Source of the DNA: Voacanga thouarsii
Taxonomy: Eukaryota > Streptophyta > Magnoliopsida > Gentianales > Apocynaceae
DNA: 64,000 nt
Assembly (NCBI GenBank): GCA_026120185.1
Contig: JANUWF010002051.1
Span: 1 to 64,000 of the forward strand
Direction of reading: 5' to 3'
In this document: piece by piece, positions 35,626-48,700 of the stretch
Layout of the letters: each line of letters starts with the position of its first letter
How positions within the stretch are numbered: position 1 is the stretch's first letter
Notes under the pieces: generated by a model
The model's input: the letters and a program-made list of their open reading frames with translations, nothing else
Told to the model about the DNA's origin: nothing
Databases searched by the model: none
Position numbers and translations under genes: made by a program

Positions 35626-38076
35626 CTTACTATGATGGATCAACAGCATTGGAGGCTACTGGCACCTATTCCAAGGCACTGCGTATGGCTTTTGATTAAG
35701 TGCCACATGAAGCCAAAACTTGCAAATAGTATCAAACCATTTGATCTACAACAACTAAATTAATCAACGCATTTGATCTACGCGTTTGTTGGCCACTTTA
35801 ATGGTATGATTTAATGTTGCAAACCATTTGAGATTCCCCCTCCACCCCTTTTTATGAAAGAGAATACCATTTGTGATATGAAAATGAAATACGTGTCTGC
35901 AGCAGCTTATTGTAACTTTGTATATTTGAGAACGATCAGATAGTAACTCATGTTATAAACACATCTTACTAAGGTTTTAAGTTGGTTGGAAGTGAGTCAT
36001 GATTTTTTTTGTCATTTAAAATATAATTTGATTTTTTGATCATTTAAAATATGAGTAAAGTAATACTCGATTTATTTGACTCATGAACTACTTCTATATA
36101 TAATGGATTGGTTTTGATATATTTATATTTTAAAATTAAAAAAATCATATATGTTAATTTAAAAGAAAATATATTATATTAAACAAAAAGACTAGCATAT
36201 ATTTTTATTTTGTTTCTTTTCATTGACAAAGTTTTCTTATTATTTGCATTATTCTCTATTTTTATAGCTTAATTTTAATATTTATAGGAGAAGAAATAAC
36301 CACAAATATTACAATACTTAGATGAAAAGGTCACAAAAATTACATTATGTATTCTAGGCACTATACATTTTGTTCACTGGATTATCACATGCTAGTTTTG
36401 ATTTTACTTTGGATTATGGTTAAAAATAATATTAATTTTCTTTTGACTAATAGTACAACATATTGTTAGATATTTCACAGTCTATGATATCAAATTATTT
36501 TTAACTTATTTAATTAATTATATTTTTTATCTTCATTAATTGTTTCAGTTTTCGTTTGAATAAGAATAAAGGAGGATTTATAAGTTTATTATTTAATTTT
36601 ATAAGAATGAGTCAAGTTGAATTACTCATGAGCTATGCATGAACTGAGCTGAATCAATAACATTAGCTCACACAGAATGAGTTGAGCTATAAAACGGATC
36701 AAATTTCAGTGTATTGGGCATGAGTTAATTTTAACTCAATTCAACTTTACTCATTTTTTCCACTAATTTTTAGTTTTAAATTCGATTTATGTCCTGATTT
36801 GTCAATATTTTAAAATTTTGTATTATCAAAATAATAAATTTTCAGTGTGATTTACATCACTTTCCTCAACCCCATTGTATGTTGGCAAAGAGAAGACAAT
36901 AGCAACAGCAGTGTCCCCTTAGGATTAGGTCTCCAAAGAGAAAAATTAGGTTTTGATTGGCTAAGGATTTTTTAAAATTTATTCGAATTCAAAGTTTCAC
37001 TTTAATTCATAAAATTATTATTATATAAATTTTCATTTCTTGAAACCTATAAAAGATTCACAATACATCATATTCTTTCTCTTTAACTATTCATATTTAA
37101 TAATGTTTTATTATATTCAAATAGACTTATTGCAATCAAATCACTGTCCAATTATACCCGACATAGATAATTACTATGTGATTATAAAAGCATTCTGCAA
37201 AAAGGAAGATTTAGACATGAGAAAATAGTGAATGAAACACCAGTGAGAAAATAGGAAAGATTTAGAAAGCGCTTAATTGGCTCGTTGTATCAGCCCACGC
37301 ACATCTCAACACTGCAGCCAGTCATCTTGCAAACTGTAGAAATTATTGTTTGGACTATAGACCCATGAACCACATGCATAAAAGAGTTGTAATATATAAC
37401 TTTTACTACTGAAGTACAATCCATCAATGCATACAGTCTACATGGATCGGGTCTATGTCAGAATTTCTGATTTCTAACACTGCAATAGTTAAGCCACGTG
37501 TCTAGGGGAGAGACCTCTCTGTTCTGATGAAAAATTTTGACATTTATCACGTATTGATTTAAAGAAACTTTTGTTATTATATACTAGGTTAATTTGCTTG
37601 TGCGTTGTACGTGATAATTTCAATATATTTGTCATTCTCTTTACATTCTTCTAGATCAAGATTAATATTCACTTGAATACGAAAGAACTATATAATTTTT
37701 AAGTAACAAATGTATTATTTCCCTGATATTTGTACACTAATCTCATCAATCGTAGACCAAAACAGCATTAAGGAGTCCAATTCCTCAATTTTCCCCTTTC
37801 CTGAATCCATAGTTGCTCACTAAAACATAAAGTGAGACATAAAAAATTGCAGAGACGATTCATTAATGACAAACTGGAGCACCATATACTTTAAGACAAA
37901 AAGGCAAAGCCAACACCAATGTATACACCTATTTTGATCTTCAAACCAAATCCTGCCACAAACATAGTTATAAGCACAATACATATTGTCACAATGCCAT
38001 GTTAACATGAGCATAGATAGAAGATTATGTATTTCCATTCCACACTGCACCCCAAACTTTCATGGAATGTCGTCAG
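35626..38076. other. Non-coding AT-rich stretch, nothing recognised
   Basis: Short frames only. 35990-36100 and 36600-36760 share GAGTCAAGTTGAATTACTCA-type words in both orientations, possibly remnants of an unidentified repeat. TATACTAGGTTAATTTGC at 37580-37600 resembles a start seen in several plant repeat families but no element could be traced from it. Confidence 0.3.
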
Positions 38077-38289
38077 AGTATCTCAATGATCTTCTCAACA
38101 TTCTTATGCAAGAAGCATGTTTTTTTCATTCTCAATGAACATGAATGTATACTCTTCTCCTTCCTTCAAATTGTTGACATTTTGAAAGGCAACCCATCCC
38201 CTCCCCATATAGATTTTTCCATCCTCAGCAGGCCACAAAGCTAATTCCCACTCTTTCCTAAACTGATCGATGAAGAACAACACTTTCAA
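38077..38289 (-). pseudogene. B3 DNA-binding domain fragment (REM-like)
   Basis: The minus-strand frame reads FRKEWELALWPAEDGKIYMG, then RGWVAFQNVNNLKEGEEYTF and MFIENEKNMLLAKNVEKI. The W-x-x-L, G-K-I-Y, G-W-x-x-F, N-L-K-x-G-x-x-x-x-F pattern is that of the plant B3 fold, closest in style to the REM group. B3 proteins bind DNA in the nucleus. Only the central and C-terminal strands are present: the upstream frame hits a stop near 38312, and downstream the frame ends at a stop near 38087. No flanking B3 exons were found, so this is a fragment or pseudogene, perhaps moved by a transposon. Confidence 0.55.
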
Positions 38290-40569
38290 TTTCTTCTACA
38301 TTATTTTCTTCACTATATTTGCCAGAAGGATTTGAAGAAACACAAACAGACAATGTAAGAAAAGACGTTGTCCGCAGATATATGAACAACACATGAAGAA
38401 AGAGCAAGAATAGGCAGTTATATCATCATGATGCGTTGAATGTTGTAGAGTTTGAAAACCACCCGAAAAGATGGAAGCTTGGCTATAGACGGCTTGATAA
38501 TGTCCTTATCTCTTTTCAATTTTGTTTCAAAATCACTTGTTTCTTTCTCCTACACTTGAACAAATTCTGAGAATAATTTTTAGTATTTTAGAAGAATCAA
38601 CAAAGTAGGACTTATGAGTGTGCGCACTTGTGCGTTTGAATGTCTAGAAATAATTAAAAAAAAAATATTCACCTCTATTTTTTCTTCTCTTATAGGGTAT
38701 AGATCTCAAGTAGCATTCATACGATGGATAGGTAGTTTTTTCTGTATTTCTTTTCTATGTAGACACTTTTTGATGGTTATCCGATAACTCTTATAATGTT
38801 GATTGAGAAAAACTGATCCTCTTTGGTAAACCATGTACAGAATATAAAAGAACGTCTAATATTGAAAGATCATCGAATGAAACTCTGACGTATCTAAAAA
38901 CGGTAAGAATCCCCTGCTTCAATTTGTGACAAAGATGATGAAGATATCTTTTGTCAACCTATGGGCAAAGTAGCTTATGTCCACTATGGAACTTCAAACT
39001 AAATACCAAGGCTGCCTTTTCAATTGGCAAAGAGTAAAATGAGAGACAAAAGAATAAAAATAAGAAGTATGATAACAAAGATGCATTCAGAAGATATTGT
39101 TATTCCTTTTGTTTTCTCCCTAAAAAAATAGATAATATTTCCCTTGCAAAATATGGGACAGAGGCATCATTACTTTGTTGTTACGTCCAAGATGATGAAG
39201 TAGAAAAGAGAAGTCGTGCACCACACAATGCACAGAACATCATGCGTAGGAAATGTTGTCCACATGTACATTGATCCAACCTCTCCTTGCACAAGTTACT
39301 GCACTCACTACCTGAAAATGATGAAAACAAATATTTTTATTTCAATATATGTTCTATATTGGAGCAAGGCAAGAGAACATCGAGTAAAAAGAAACCAAGA
39401 TGCGTATTTTATTCCCAAATGGCAAAGGTTAATGTTTGTAAAGAATTTTTCCAATTGACACAGAGGAAATCTATTAACCCTATGTTAAAATAAACATAAA
39501 AATCGTAAATTTGTATATAAAGAAGAAACGAGAAAAAAGACAAACCAGAAAATATTCCTAGGTGAAGGCAGAATCCATATCAATTCAGAGCGAAAGTTAG
39601 GTAAAGATATTGGACTTTACCCTATGGTAAGTCTCTGTCAAAGCATTAGTAGAATATCTAATGGTTTTGTAGATCTATGATCTTTTTCCTACACAAGCCA
39701 TTATAGGCCTTCCCTTCATGTCTGATATGTGATACCTAATTCAAAAATATAAACAATATTACTATGCAATTGAATAACCACAGCAACAATTGCAGACATC
39801 TAACTTGTGGTTTGGCAAACCAGGTCATGGACTTAAAAGTAGCCAATCTCCTAAATAGATCATCACGGTCCCATGGTTTGCATATGAAGCTTGTACTTTC
39901 TTGCCTTTAAACAATTGATCCCAAGTGTATTGCTATTTGACTCAAGCTCAAAAAACTAATAATTAAATCTATTTTCAAAAAAAGAAAGTTCCAATTTTTC
40001 TATAAAGAAGATGTCAAATCTCAGTAGACAAAATCAATTACTGAATGAGAGAGGAAGACATCTGCCACGTAATCATATGGATGCTAAAAATATTAGCTCC
40101 ATAACCCTACTTGTAAATTAACAAACATCAACAAAGAATTAAAAAGTAATAAAAATTTGTAGAACTTGCAATTTTCTGAAGCTTCTACCCTAAACATCCA
40201 TCCTTCAACACAAAATAGAAAATGCAGCAAATTCTCTGGCCTAAACATTCGTATTTCAACATAAACTACAACGACATATTAGAAAATGCAGCAATTCAAT
40301 TTACAAAAGAAATTATTAAAGCTGTGACACTTGAATCAAAATGCACAAATTTGCATCTTTTCATCTAATTCTCTAAAAACTTTCATCCGCATCATTTCAC
40401 ACCAGAAATGCAGAAAGCATATGCAAACATGAAAATTGAACTTAAACTGCAAAATCAAACAAAAAAGAATTGAAAATAAAAAAAAGCCCACAGAATTTCA
40501 AAAACAAACATTAAAAAGAAGGATGTGAAAGGAAAAAAAAAAGGTAAAGATAGGATAAACAAAGGAACC
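38290..40569. other. Non-coding stretch, nothing recognised
   Basis: Intron-like or intergenic AT-rich sequence with short frames that match nothing I know. Confidence 0.35.
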
Positions 40570-40673
40570 TGATGATGACAGGAGATGAGTTATTCGACTT
40601 TGATTTTTGAGGCGCCTTAAAGAGTTTGTCCATAATCACTTGAAATCTCTTCTCTGCTTCTTCTGCCATCTCT
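40570..40673 (-). CDS. Unrecognised exon-like segment, MAEEAEKRFQ...
   Basis: On the minus strand, an ATG at 40673 opens MAEEAEKRFQVIMDKLFKAP, then QKSKSNNSS. Composition is unlike the surrounding DNA: charged, acidic-basic and helical. It resembles the first coding exon of a plant gene. A possible donor (CAG/GTTCC) falls near 40568. Just upstream is the (GT)n tract. I do not recognise the family and could not find a following exon; a chance frame is possible. Confidence 0.3.
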
Positions 40674-40700
40674 CCACAAATACGTATCCAAACGAATATA

Positions 40701-40705
40701 TGTGT

Positions 40706-40776
<71 letters not shown>
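40701..40776. repeat. (GT)n microsatellite
   Basis: About 37 GT units with one early TA interruption. Confidence 0.97.
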
Positions 40777-40778
<2 letters not shown>

Positions 40779-40794
40779 GATTCTATGTAAGGCA

Positions 40795-40999
40795 ACTCAA
40801 AACTTTTGCTAGTAATGAACAAATTCATCTAATTCATACACACATCTACATAAATTATGTCATATTTGAGTCTAAGAAGTAAGAAAGTTAATTCTTTAAG
40901 AGAAATTTCATAAAATCATAACAATCTCAGTGCCTCCATTGAACACAGTGGTCATGCTTTCACTATTGATCGAAATGGCAATTCGCAAAGCCATTTAAA

Positions 41000-41038
<39 letters not shown>

Positions 41039-41062
41039 ATCTGAAAACTTTACCTCAAATTG
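40795..41062. repeat. Copy 1 of a duplicated 265-bp block
   Basis: CTCAAAACTTTTGC...ATGAACAAATT through AACTTTACCTCAAATT recurs at 41288-41550, with about 85-90% identity by eye. This copy contains a (GT)n run at 41003-41035 that copy 2 lacks. Confidence 0.88.
41003..41035. repeat. (GT)n microsatellite in copy 1
   Basis: About 16 GT units; in copy 2 the equivalent place reads AAATTGTAAATATATATGC. Confidence 0.95.
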
Positions 41063-41287
41063 AAGCCAATTCCATTTTACGTTTTTTCGCTGCAGATCAA
41101 TATACTTAGGGAACCATTAGTCAATATACTTAAAGATCTTTTTACATTAGTCTGATTATTTAATTTCATCTCTATTTAATATACCATGAAACCATTCTCC
41201 AAGACAAAATGTAAAATGGGTAAAGAAAAGATTATGAATTTCAAGAAGGGTAACAGAATAACATATGTACGAACTTGGTAATCTCGG

Positions 41288-41550
41288 AAAAGCTCAAAAC
41301 TTTTGCCATTAATGAACAAATTGACCTAATTCACACACATAGAGACACATACATCTGCATAAATTATGTCAAATTTGAGTATAAAAAGTAAGAAAGTTAA
41401 ATTCTTTAAGAGAAATTTCATCAAATCATAACAATCTCAGTGCTTCCATTAAACATAGCGGCAATGCTTTTGCTATCGATCAAAACGGCAATTCGCAAAC
41501 CCATATAAATTGTAAATATATATGCAAAGCTGGAAACTTTACCTCAAATT
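41288..41550. repeat. Copy 2 of the duplicated 265-bp block
   Basis: Partner of 40795-41062, offset about 493 bases, same orientation. Its right edge coincides with the exon/intron junction of the putative exon at 41543-41730, so both copies carry the same donor-like GAG/GTAAAG on the minus strand. Confidence 0.88.
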
Positions 41551-41730
41551 CCATCTTTGAAAATCCTCAGTAGGCATCAACTCAGTGAAAACCCCAGCAT
41601 GAAATTCAATCATGTTCGACTTCTCATTAACTTCCATCACAGTTATAGAGACCAATATGAAGAGCTTCTTTGCTAGTAACCCCTGAACATCATAAACCTT
41701 TTCAGATTCTTCATCAACAAGAATAAGCAT
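41543..41730 (-). CDS. Unrecognised putative exon with a good splice donor
   Basis: Minus-strand frame from ATG at 41730: MLILVDEESEKVYDVQGLLA, then KKLFILVSITVMEVNEKSN and IEFHAGVFTELMPTEDFQRW, to GAG/GTAAAG at 41543/41542. The 62-codon open frame, sensible composition and consensus donor suggest a real exon, possibly the first. G-box motifs lie 150-200 bases upstream. I do not recognise the protein. The exon at 40570-40673 could not be joined to it in frame. Confidence 0.35.
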
Positions 41731-41883
41731 TGATTGAAGAATTATGACGAGTAAATGTAGACCAAAAAAAACAAATCAAGGAGCCAAAACGACAGCATAG
41801 GAGAAGAAGGATTGTTTTGTGGAAAGTAAGGAGCAAGGAGCTCTGACAAAGTCAAACTGAAACAACACTTGGAAAAAAACTTT

Positions 41884-41933
41884 CACGTGTCATCAGCATA
41901 GTCATTCTAAAGGTTAAAAACTTATCACGTGTC
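41884..41933. promoter_or_regulatory. Two G-box/ABRE-type motifs in a tandem duplication
   Basis: CACGTGTC at 41884-41891 and 41926-41933, inside a duplicated 42-base unit (CACGTGTCATCA...CATTCTAAAGG). CACGTG with a GTC flank is a bZIP/ABRE-type site in plants. It stands upstream of the minus-strand exon at 41730. No TATA box is clear between them. Confidence 0.45.
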
Positions 41934-41959
41934 ATCACCATAGCCATTCTAAAGGACAA

Positions 41960-44094
41960 TTGGCAAAACTACAGGATTCCTTATAGCTTTTTTTATATAT
42001 ATTTATATAAACTTCACAGTGTAAATTCAATTAAAATTTTATTTTTTGAAAGGTCTATGGCTATAGCTAATTATTGAGATCATTGGAAAATTAAGTTTTG
42101 CCATACCTTTCACCAATATTTCTGCTTAATTAGTTAGTGATATTTTATTCTTTTTTACAACTCACTGGTAGAGTAAAAACGAAAAGTAAATTGAACAAAA
42201 TTGAACAAATAATAATGGAAAATAAAATCTATATATTATAATCGCAACATAAAAGAAAATATTTAATTTGTAATATAAAAAATTAAAATGAAAAACTCAT
42301 CTAAATGCATTAATAGTTTATCAATTAGATTTGGAATCGAGGTAAATTGCAAAATTGCAAGTACTTATATAACTTACTAGTTAGAGATTATTGGAATTTA
42401 GAATTAATACTATATACAAAGTTATCATTTCCTTTTGGGACGCAATCTTCTTTTTTATTAAAATTTATTTTTATTCTTTATTATTTATTAATTAGGATGA
42501 CTTTTTAACACACTTTCTTACCAAAAAAAATATTTTTGCTTCATTTGATACTTGTTAAGAAATTAATTTATTAATACTCTTGGAGATTAAAAAATATAAT
42601 ATATACCTCTATTTAACATTTTGAAATCAGCCCCCACTGGCTATAACATGCCACGGCCACAGAACATAATATAAGTGGATGAGAACAAACTTTAATTAGC
42701 AAAAATTCAGAACTATTGTGTTCCCCGCCAACCCTTCCACCTCCCCACCTCCGTGGTTAGGCGAGAGGGAGTCATGTCACAACCACCCACCTCCGCATCA
42801 CCGTCATCATCGTCGGAGTGTAAGATATAGCTTTCTACACCTGACACATCATTGTATAAGCAAAAGTCTTGGTCTCCCGATTCATATCAGGATGAGGCCT
42901 GGTAAGAGCGTGACTGATGAGGGCGTTGAGGAAGAAACGTGTCTTGGTCCTGGTGATAATCCATAGATGGTGAAGACAAGGCTGAGACCGTTTAAAAAAG
43001 TGGTTGCCTGTGCGGTACGCCAATCTGGATAGTGATATGATGCTGATGACTACTGTAGAGTCTTGCAATGAGAATGAAAAGGAAACCAAGCCTCTGTTAG
43101 AGAGGTAATCAAAGATCCAACCCCAAAAAAAAAAAAAAAAGAAGAAGGATATATGTAATTCTATATAATTCGCCATCGATATTATTGTGAGGTACTCCAC
43201 CATGTATGTTAAAGAGTAAGGTTTAAAGCTGTATATCAAAGAAAGGCAGTAGGCAACAATGAAAAAGTGTAAGGGGTCTTAAAGTCACCATAAGAGCAGA
43301 GTCCTATGTGTCACATCTTAGATTTAATTAACCATATTTATAGAGAATAATATATAAGTTGATTTATTGAACATAAGAATCAATATATTATAGAGAAATA
43401 CTCTTCTATTTCTCTAGGATAATTATATGCTTAAACCAGCTCAATTCTGGATTTCAAATCCAAAAATTTAAAGACTCTTACGAAACTTGTACATATTATA
43501 AAATTATTTGAATATCCTAGAGTTCCAAATTTCTTTTAAATCAAAAGTCTAATAAAAGAATAAAGACTAGGAATATATATTATAGCTTTGTAAATAATAA
43601 ACACTGTGTTTTGTTTGAAAAGGGGAAGGAGAATGAAAAAGAGTAGGGGAAGTGACACCTTTATTTCTATTAGGTTAAGTAATTGGCATATACTTCTATT
43701 TTAATGGTTAGGGGGAAGGAAAAGCATATGAAATATTTTTTATGTTAAATTTATTATTATATTCATAACTTATATTTATAAATTTAACCTTTAAAAAGTG
43801 AAAAAAAAAATAGACAAATTTTGTTATTTTACTTTATTTACTTCTCAACCCATCTAAAATTAGAACGGAAGATTTGTTGAAATTTTCCACCCCTCAATTA
43901 CTTCAACCAAACGTGAGTTTACTTTCAAATTTACTTTCTTGCTCTAAATGTTTCCTCTTTTCACTCTAACCAAATATAATGCAAAATATCGAAATTTTTA
44001 TGTTGCAAAACATTTGAAGGAATTAATTCCAGAAGACTAATATATATAACTACATGTGCAAGTTAGAATCAATTCATCAAATATTAATATAAAT
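41960..44094. other. Intergenic stretch with a GC-richer island, nothing recognised
   Basis: 42715-43120 is less AT-rich than its surroundings and open in places on both strands, and ends in CCCC plus a run of about 17 A at 43123-43140, which could mark a decayed retrocopy with a tail. No homology recognised. The rest is AT-rich. Confidence 0.3.
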
Positions 44095-44441
44095 AATTAC
44101 TCAACATACACCTACTCTTTCCAAAACTCAACTAAAAGAAACAAAAACTTAACATCCATTTGATAAATATTTTAAGAATTACGAGTAGCCAGAGAAATAA
44201 CTATATGTACTGTATTAAGTCTAGTAATAGATGCAAATACTTCAAAATAAGCAACTCTAACTTTCAACTTAAACTTTTTAGCCACCAGCCTTGCCTTAAA
44301 GTGGTCCACCTCTCAATTTGGTTTGTATTTGGTCTTGTTGACCCATTTAACACCAGTGAGTTGTTTGCCAACTGGAAGGGAAGACTACTTCAAATTTTTA
44401 TTTGTTTTTCAATGGTATTGATCTCTATGAATCCAACTATC
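44095..44441 (-). pseudogene. copia-F relic: N-terminal part of reverse transcriptase
   Basis: Minus strand reads EINTIEKQIKI, LPVGKQLTGVKWVNKTKYKP, DHFKARLVAKKF, then YFEVFASITRL, ATRNS and NIYQMDVKFLFL. This is the start of the copia RT domain (W-K-L-x-x-L-P-x-G-K, K-A-R-L-V-A-K, Q-M-D-V-K-x-x-F-L). Stops and frameshifts are many, so it is old. It is cut at 44441 by copia-D; its integrase half lies at 54720-55190 beyond copia-D. Confidence 0.75.
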
Positions 44442-45076
44442 TGTTAGTTAATTGGATCGATATACTTATGTGTTAACCAGATTAAACCCTGAGAATATGT
44501 GAAAACGAATCATATCTTTGTAGATATCGTCTTCGCCAATACGATCCTTAAAGTCTTTGGCGTTCTAGTAATGCTCCAGTCCCCTAAGTCTTCTTCAATA
44601 TAATCTCCAAGTTCCAGAAAAATGCTAATCGTATTTTTCTTTCTCTCTTTGTTAAAGGTGGACTCACACAAAAAAACTGAGAGAACAAGAACGTTGTTTC
44701 TCATGCATGTCAAAAATAGAGTCATAACACAATATGTATAGTTGACTCTATCCCAAAATATGAATCATGATAGAATAAGAAAAGTATAGTTGGATACAAC
44801 TATTTCCACTTATCCTATTCTATCTCAAATACGATTTTTGGTTTCTTGCAATTTTCATTAATAAATTATAAATAAATTATAATTTATTATTGTCCCATTA
44901 GGAGCCACTGAAGGGACCTGACTGGATACAGTTAGACTAAGCTCCAACAAATTATTTTGTCAACAAAAATAATTTATTAATTACGTTTCACTCCACTAAA
45001 AGAACGTAACTGCACTCTTAGTCTAATCACAATTACTGGAGTCAATAATTATATCCAATAATTGATCGATCCAACA
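44442..45076 (-). repeat. 3' LTR of copia-D
   Basis: 635 bases, TGTTAGTTAATTGGATCGAT...GATCCAACA, matching 53362-53999 with small differences. Confidence 0.93.
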
Positions 45077-45090
45077 AATTACCCCCGTCA
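45077..45090 (-). promoter_or_regulatory. Polypurine tract of copia-D
   Basis: Minus strand GACGGGGGTAATT directly before the 3' LTR. It is the only purine-rich run at this position and sets plus-strand priming. Confidence 0.65.
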
Positions 45091-45789
45091 ATCAATATAA
45101 TACTTTGAATGAGGTAGTATGACCACAGTGCCCCTCATTCAAATCATCAATTCTCATCTTCAATTTTGACAGTACCATGTGACCACGTCACAATTACAAA
45201 TTGAATTCAATAGACACTATTGAATTACTGAGCTCATACTTAATTGTCCCTTAGAAGAACTCATGAGGAAATGATCTTGCCTATTAAAGGTAACAGATTC
45301 CATATTGCATAATAATTATTTCATATTTATTTCACTTTAATTTCCAAAATATCGAGATATTAATTATTTAGTTAATCTCACTCTTTGGTAACTCAATGAA
45401 TTTCAAGTTAGTAAATATAAATAATTGTTTGCCCAGGATTAAGGTATTTTGTACGACAATCTTTTAATATTTTATTTGTATGATCTATTCCACAAATAAA
45501 CATTGATGGTCCATCCAATATATCAAAATATATCCTTAATTTTATTACCAAAGTCAAAGACAGGCTTTAATAAAATTAAGACGATCTTACCAAAATAAAT
45601 TGCCCAAATTTATTTAGATCGCGGATAATTTATTCCGAATTAAATTATAAATCAAGTCTTTCTGTGTTTAACAAATAAACACTTTATTTATAATATCTAA
45701 ATAATTCATGGACAAAACAGGCTCATACATATAAAAATATAGAAACATACTTTATTTAATTTCAAAATACAAAAATTGTATTTACTCGA
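45091..45789 (-). other. copia-D 3' non-coding region between pol and PPT
   Basis: About 700 AT-rich bases with no recognised frame, downstream of the RNase H end. Confidence 0.6.
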
Positions 45790-48700
45790 TGGGCATATCT
45801 AACAAAATTATCCCACTTGACCTAGAGTAAATGGGACATGTCAGAATACCCATACTTTCTATATGACTTCCAAAAACGGTTATAGGTAAACTTTTAGTAA
45901 AAGGATCAGCAAGATTTTCAGCAGAAGAAATCTTGCATACTTCTAGTGTATATTGAAAAAAAAAAAACAGAGGAAGACATGCTCTGCAGAAACAAAAAAC
46001 TAGAGGCAAAAAAAAAAAAAAAAAAAACGAAGCAAAACATCATGGAAGCATTTATTCAATACCTCTGTGTGCCTTAAGCCTCTTTGGTTGTGAAGAAGTT
46101 GGCTGAACCGCAAGGATAACTCCTTCTTCCCTTCTTGATGAAGCCTTCGATTGAAATCTCTCTATCCTCCTACTTTGCCTTGTTTGCATAAACGCCAAAG
46201 TTTTTAGAATCTCAAAATATTCCACTGTCTCAATCCTTGTTGGTGAAACAAAAGGTAAGGAGGAACGATTACAACGTTCTTGATCCTTTTGCTATTGATT
46301 AGCAATATCAAGAACAAAGGAAAAAAGAAGTCACGAGAGAGAGGAGGAAAAAATAAAAAGCTTGCAGTTTTTTTTTCTCCACAGACACGTGAATCACTCT
46401 TGCAAAAACCACGGTATATAATATCTAATAACAATATCCCTAGGATTTAATATTCCAAACACCCGGATATTATCAACAGAGTGAGTTTGACTTAGCCTAA
46501 AACTCTTCTAAACCGTATCTGGAAAAACCCTATGGTCCAGGCTATTGGGCCAAAATAATATTTATTTTTTTTTTGTACCCAAAGAGCCTAAAATAATAAA
46601 CATTAATTATTTATTTTCTGGGCTTATAGAAAAAAAAACCCAATAAATAATTAATGAACCCAAATGAACCAAAAATAATTAAACATTAATTATTTATTTT
46701 CTGAGCTTATAGAAATAACCCAATAAATAATTAAACAAGCCTTTTTCCATCTAGTTTAAGCCTATTTAATTTTCTAATTATTCAAACTAGACCTAGGCAC
46801 TGAATAATTAATTAACCAATTAAACTAAATAATAAATTTCTCTCAACTTTTTTTATTTATTTTTATTCCGATCCAATAATAAATTAGACTTCCTGAATAA
46901 AATAAAATCCTCTTTAACTAAGACCAATTTCTCAACCCAAAATTAATTAGGACTTACGGGCTATTTCGAGGATCAAAAAGACATATCGCCCTGGCTATTA
47001 AAATGAGCAAAATACCCCTACTATATGAATAGCTGTATTTTCTATTTTAAATATTTTCTAATATCACCATAAAGAAATATTATCCTCATGGACAATGTTA
47101 CGTTAGCAAAGTCTCTGAGCTATAGGTGAAATGACTAAAATACCCCTCTACAAATCGCCGTCAATTTAGAGAGGAAGAAGTGTACTAACACCTCTCTAAA
47201 TGGCATCTACCATCCTTAGGCTTCTAGTCCAATGATCCACAACTTCTTTAAGTGTTTCCGCTTTCCAAGGGAACTACCTTAAAGCAAACATCCAAGTCAT
47301 GTTTCTCAGGGCCTTGGACATTTAGATCATTCAAACAACCACAAAGGGCGATATTGTATAGAAACTATCTTGTACAAGTTTGTATTAACTAACTAGTTAC
47401 ATATATCTAATATACAAGTATATTGGTTCTACGATAGAACCTCAACTAAAGCATATCAAAATACATACTTCCAGCTTCGTCAAACTACCAACTCATACTC
47501 AAGTCGTAGAGTATTAGTCCACTAGCAGTAGTAGTCTTGGTTTCCACCAAATAGTACTTTAAGAAACCACTACTACAAGTCATGTTCTACGTATTCAAAA
47601 TACGCTTATGTCATGAAGTGAGTGAACTACAATTTGGCTAAAGGTAAACCATTCCCCACTTGGAATTCATAACATAATAACCTAAATATAATGAGATTCC
47701 TATTCTCATCAATCGGTTAAGAACAAATGTTTATGTGTTAAATAACCCGTGATCCATACCTTACTGCGAAAGACCACCATTCACATGGATTACTTATTTA
47801 AACACAATGGGTTTTTTCCAAATGAAATCGTGCACAAATAAAATGTAAATTCACAAATAATTTCTGAAAATAAATTCTTTTATTAAAATATTCGATGTTT
47901 ACATCAGAAATCTAGTCTAAGAGGGCATATTTCCCAACATCTACATCTCCAAATTGAACAATTTCCCTAAGTAAGTGATATTTATGTTCAATGTGTTTAC
48001 CACGCTGATGGTTATGTGGTTCTTTTGCATTTGCCACTGCACCATTGTTATCACAGTAAAAACTAATGGCTTGAGATACAAAAGAACCACCTCAAGTTCT
48101 ATCAAGAACTTCTTCAACCATACTACCTCTTTAGCTGCTTCACAAGCTGCCACATATTCAGCTTCCATTGTCAACAATATAAGATTGTCTGATACTTCTT
48201 CACACAACTGCACTACTACCTAAGGTGAAAACAGTGCCTAAGGTGGACTTGTGAAGATCTTTATTAGCTTGAAAATTAGAATCAGTGTAACCTATAGGTA
48301 CCAATTCTGGAGCTAAGTAAACTAGCATATATCCTCCAGTTCTACGAAGATACTTGAATATATGCTTCACTGCTGTCCAATGTTTTGGTCTTGGGTTTGA
48401 CTGATATCTACTGACCATCCCAATAGCATGACAAATGTCTAGACGAGTACAAAGCATAGCATACATGAGACTTCCTATAGCTGATGCATAAGGAACTCGT
48501 TTTATGTACTCAACTTCATTAGGAGTTTTAGGATTATGCTTCTAAGATAATTAAATTCCATGTCTAAAAGGCAATTGACATTTCTTGAAATTTTGCATTG
48601 AAAATCTCGCCAGTATTTTGTCAATATATGAAGTTTGGGATAAAGCTATCTGTCTATTCTTTCTATCTCGAATAATCTGAATGCCCAGAACATATCTTGC

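Noticed and set aside
37575..37640. Helitron-like start (TATACTAGGTTAATTTGC)
   Set aside because: No matching CTAG hairpin end was found downstream, and no Rep/helicase coding.
39216..39493. Two overlapping 70-80-codon plus-strand frames
   Set aside because: No recognised motif, start or splice signals; likely chance.
42835..43239. 134-codon minus-strand frame and opposing plus frame at 42718
   Set aside because: Composition partly sensible, but no recognised domain and it begins in an A/T run; kept only as an unassigned island.
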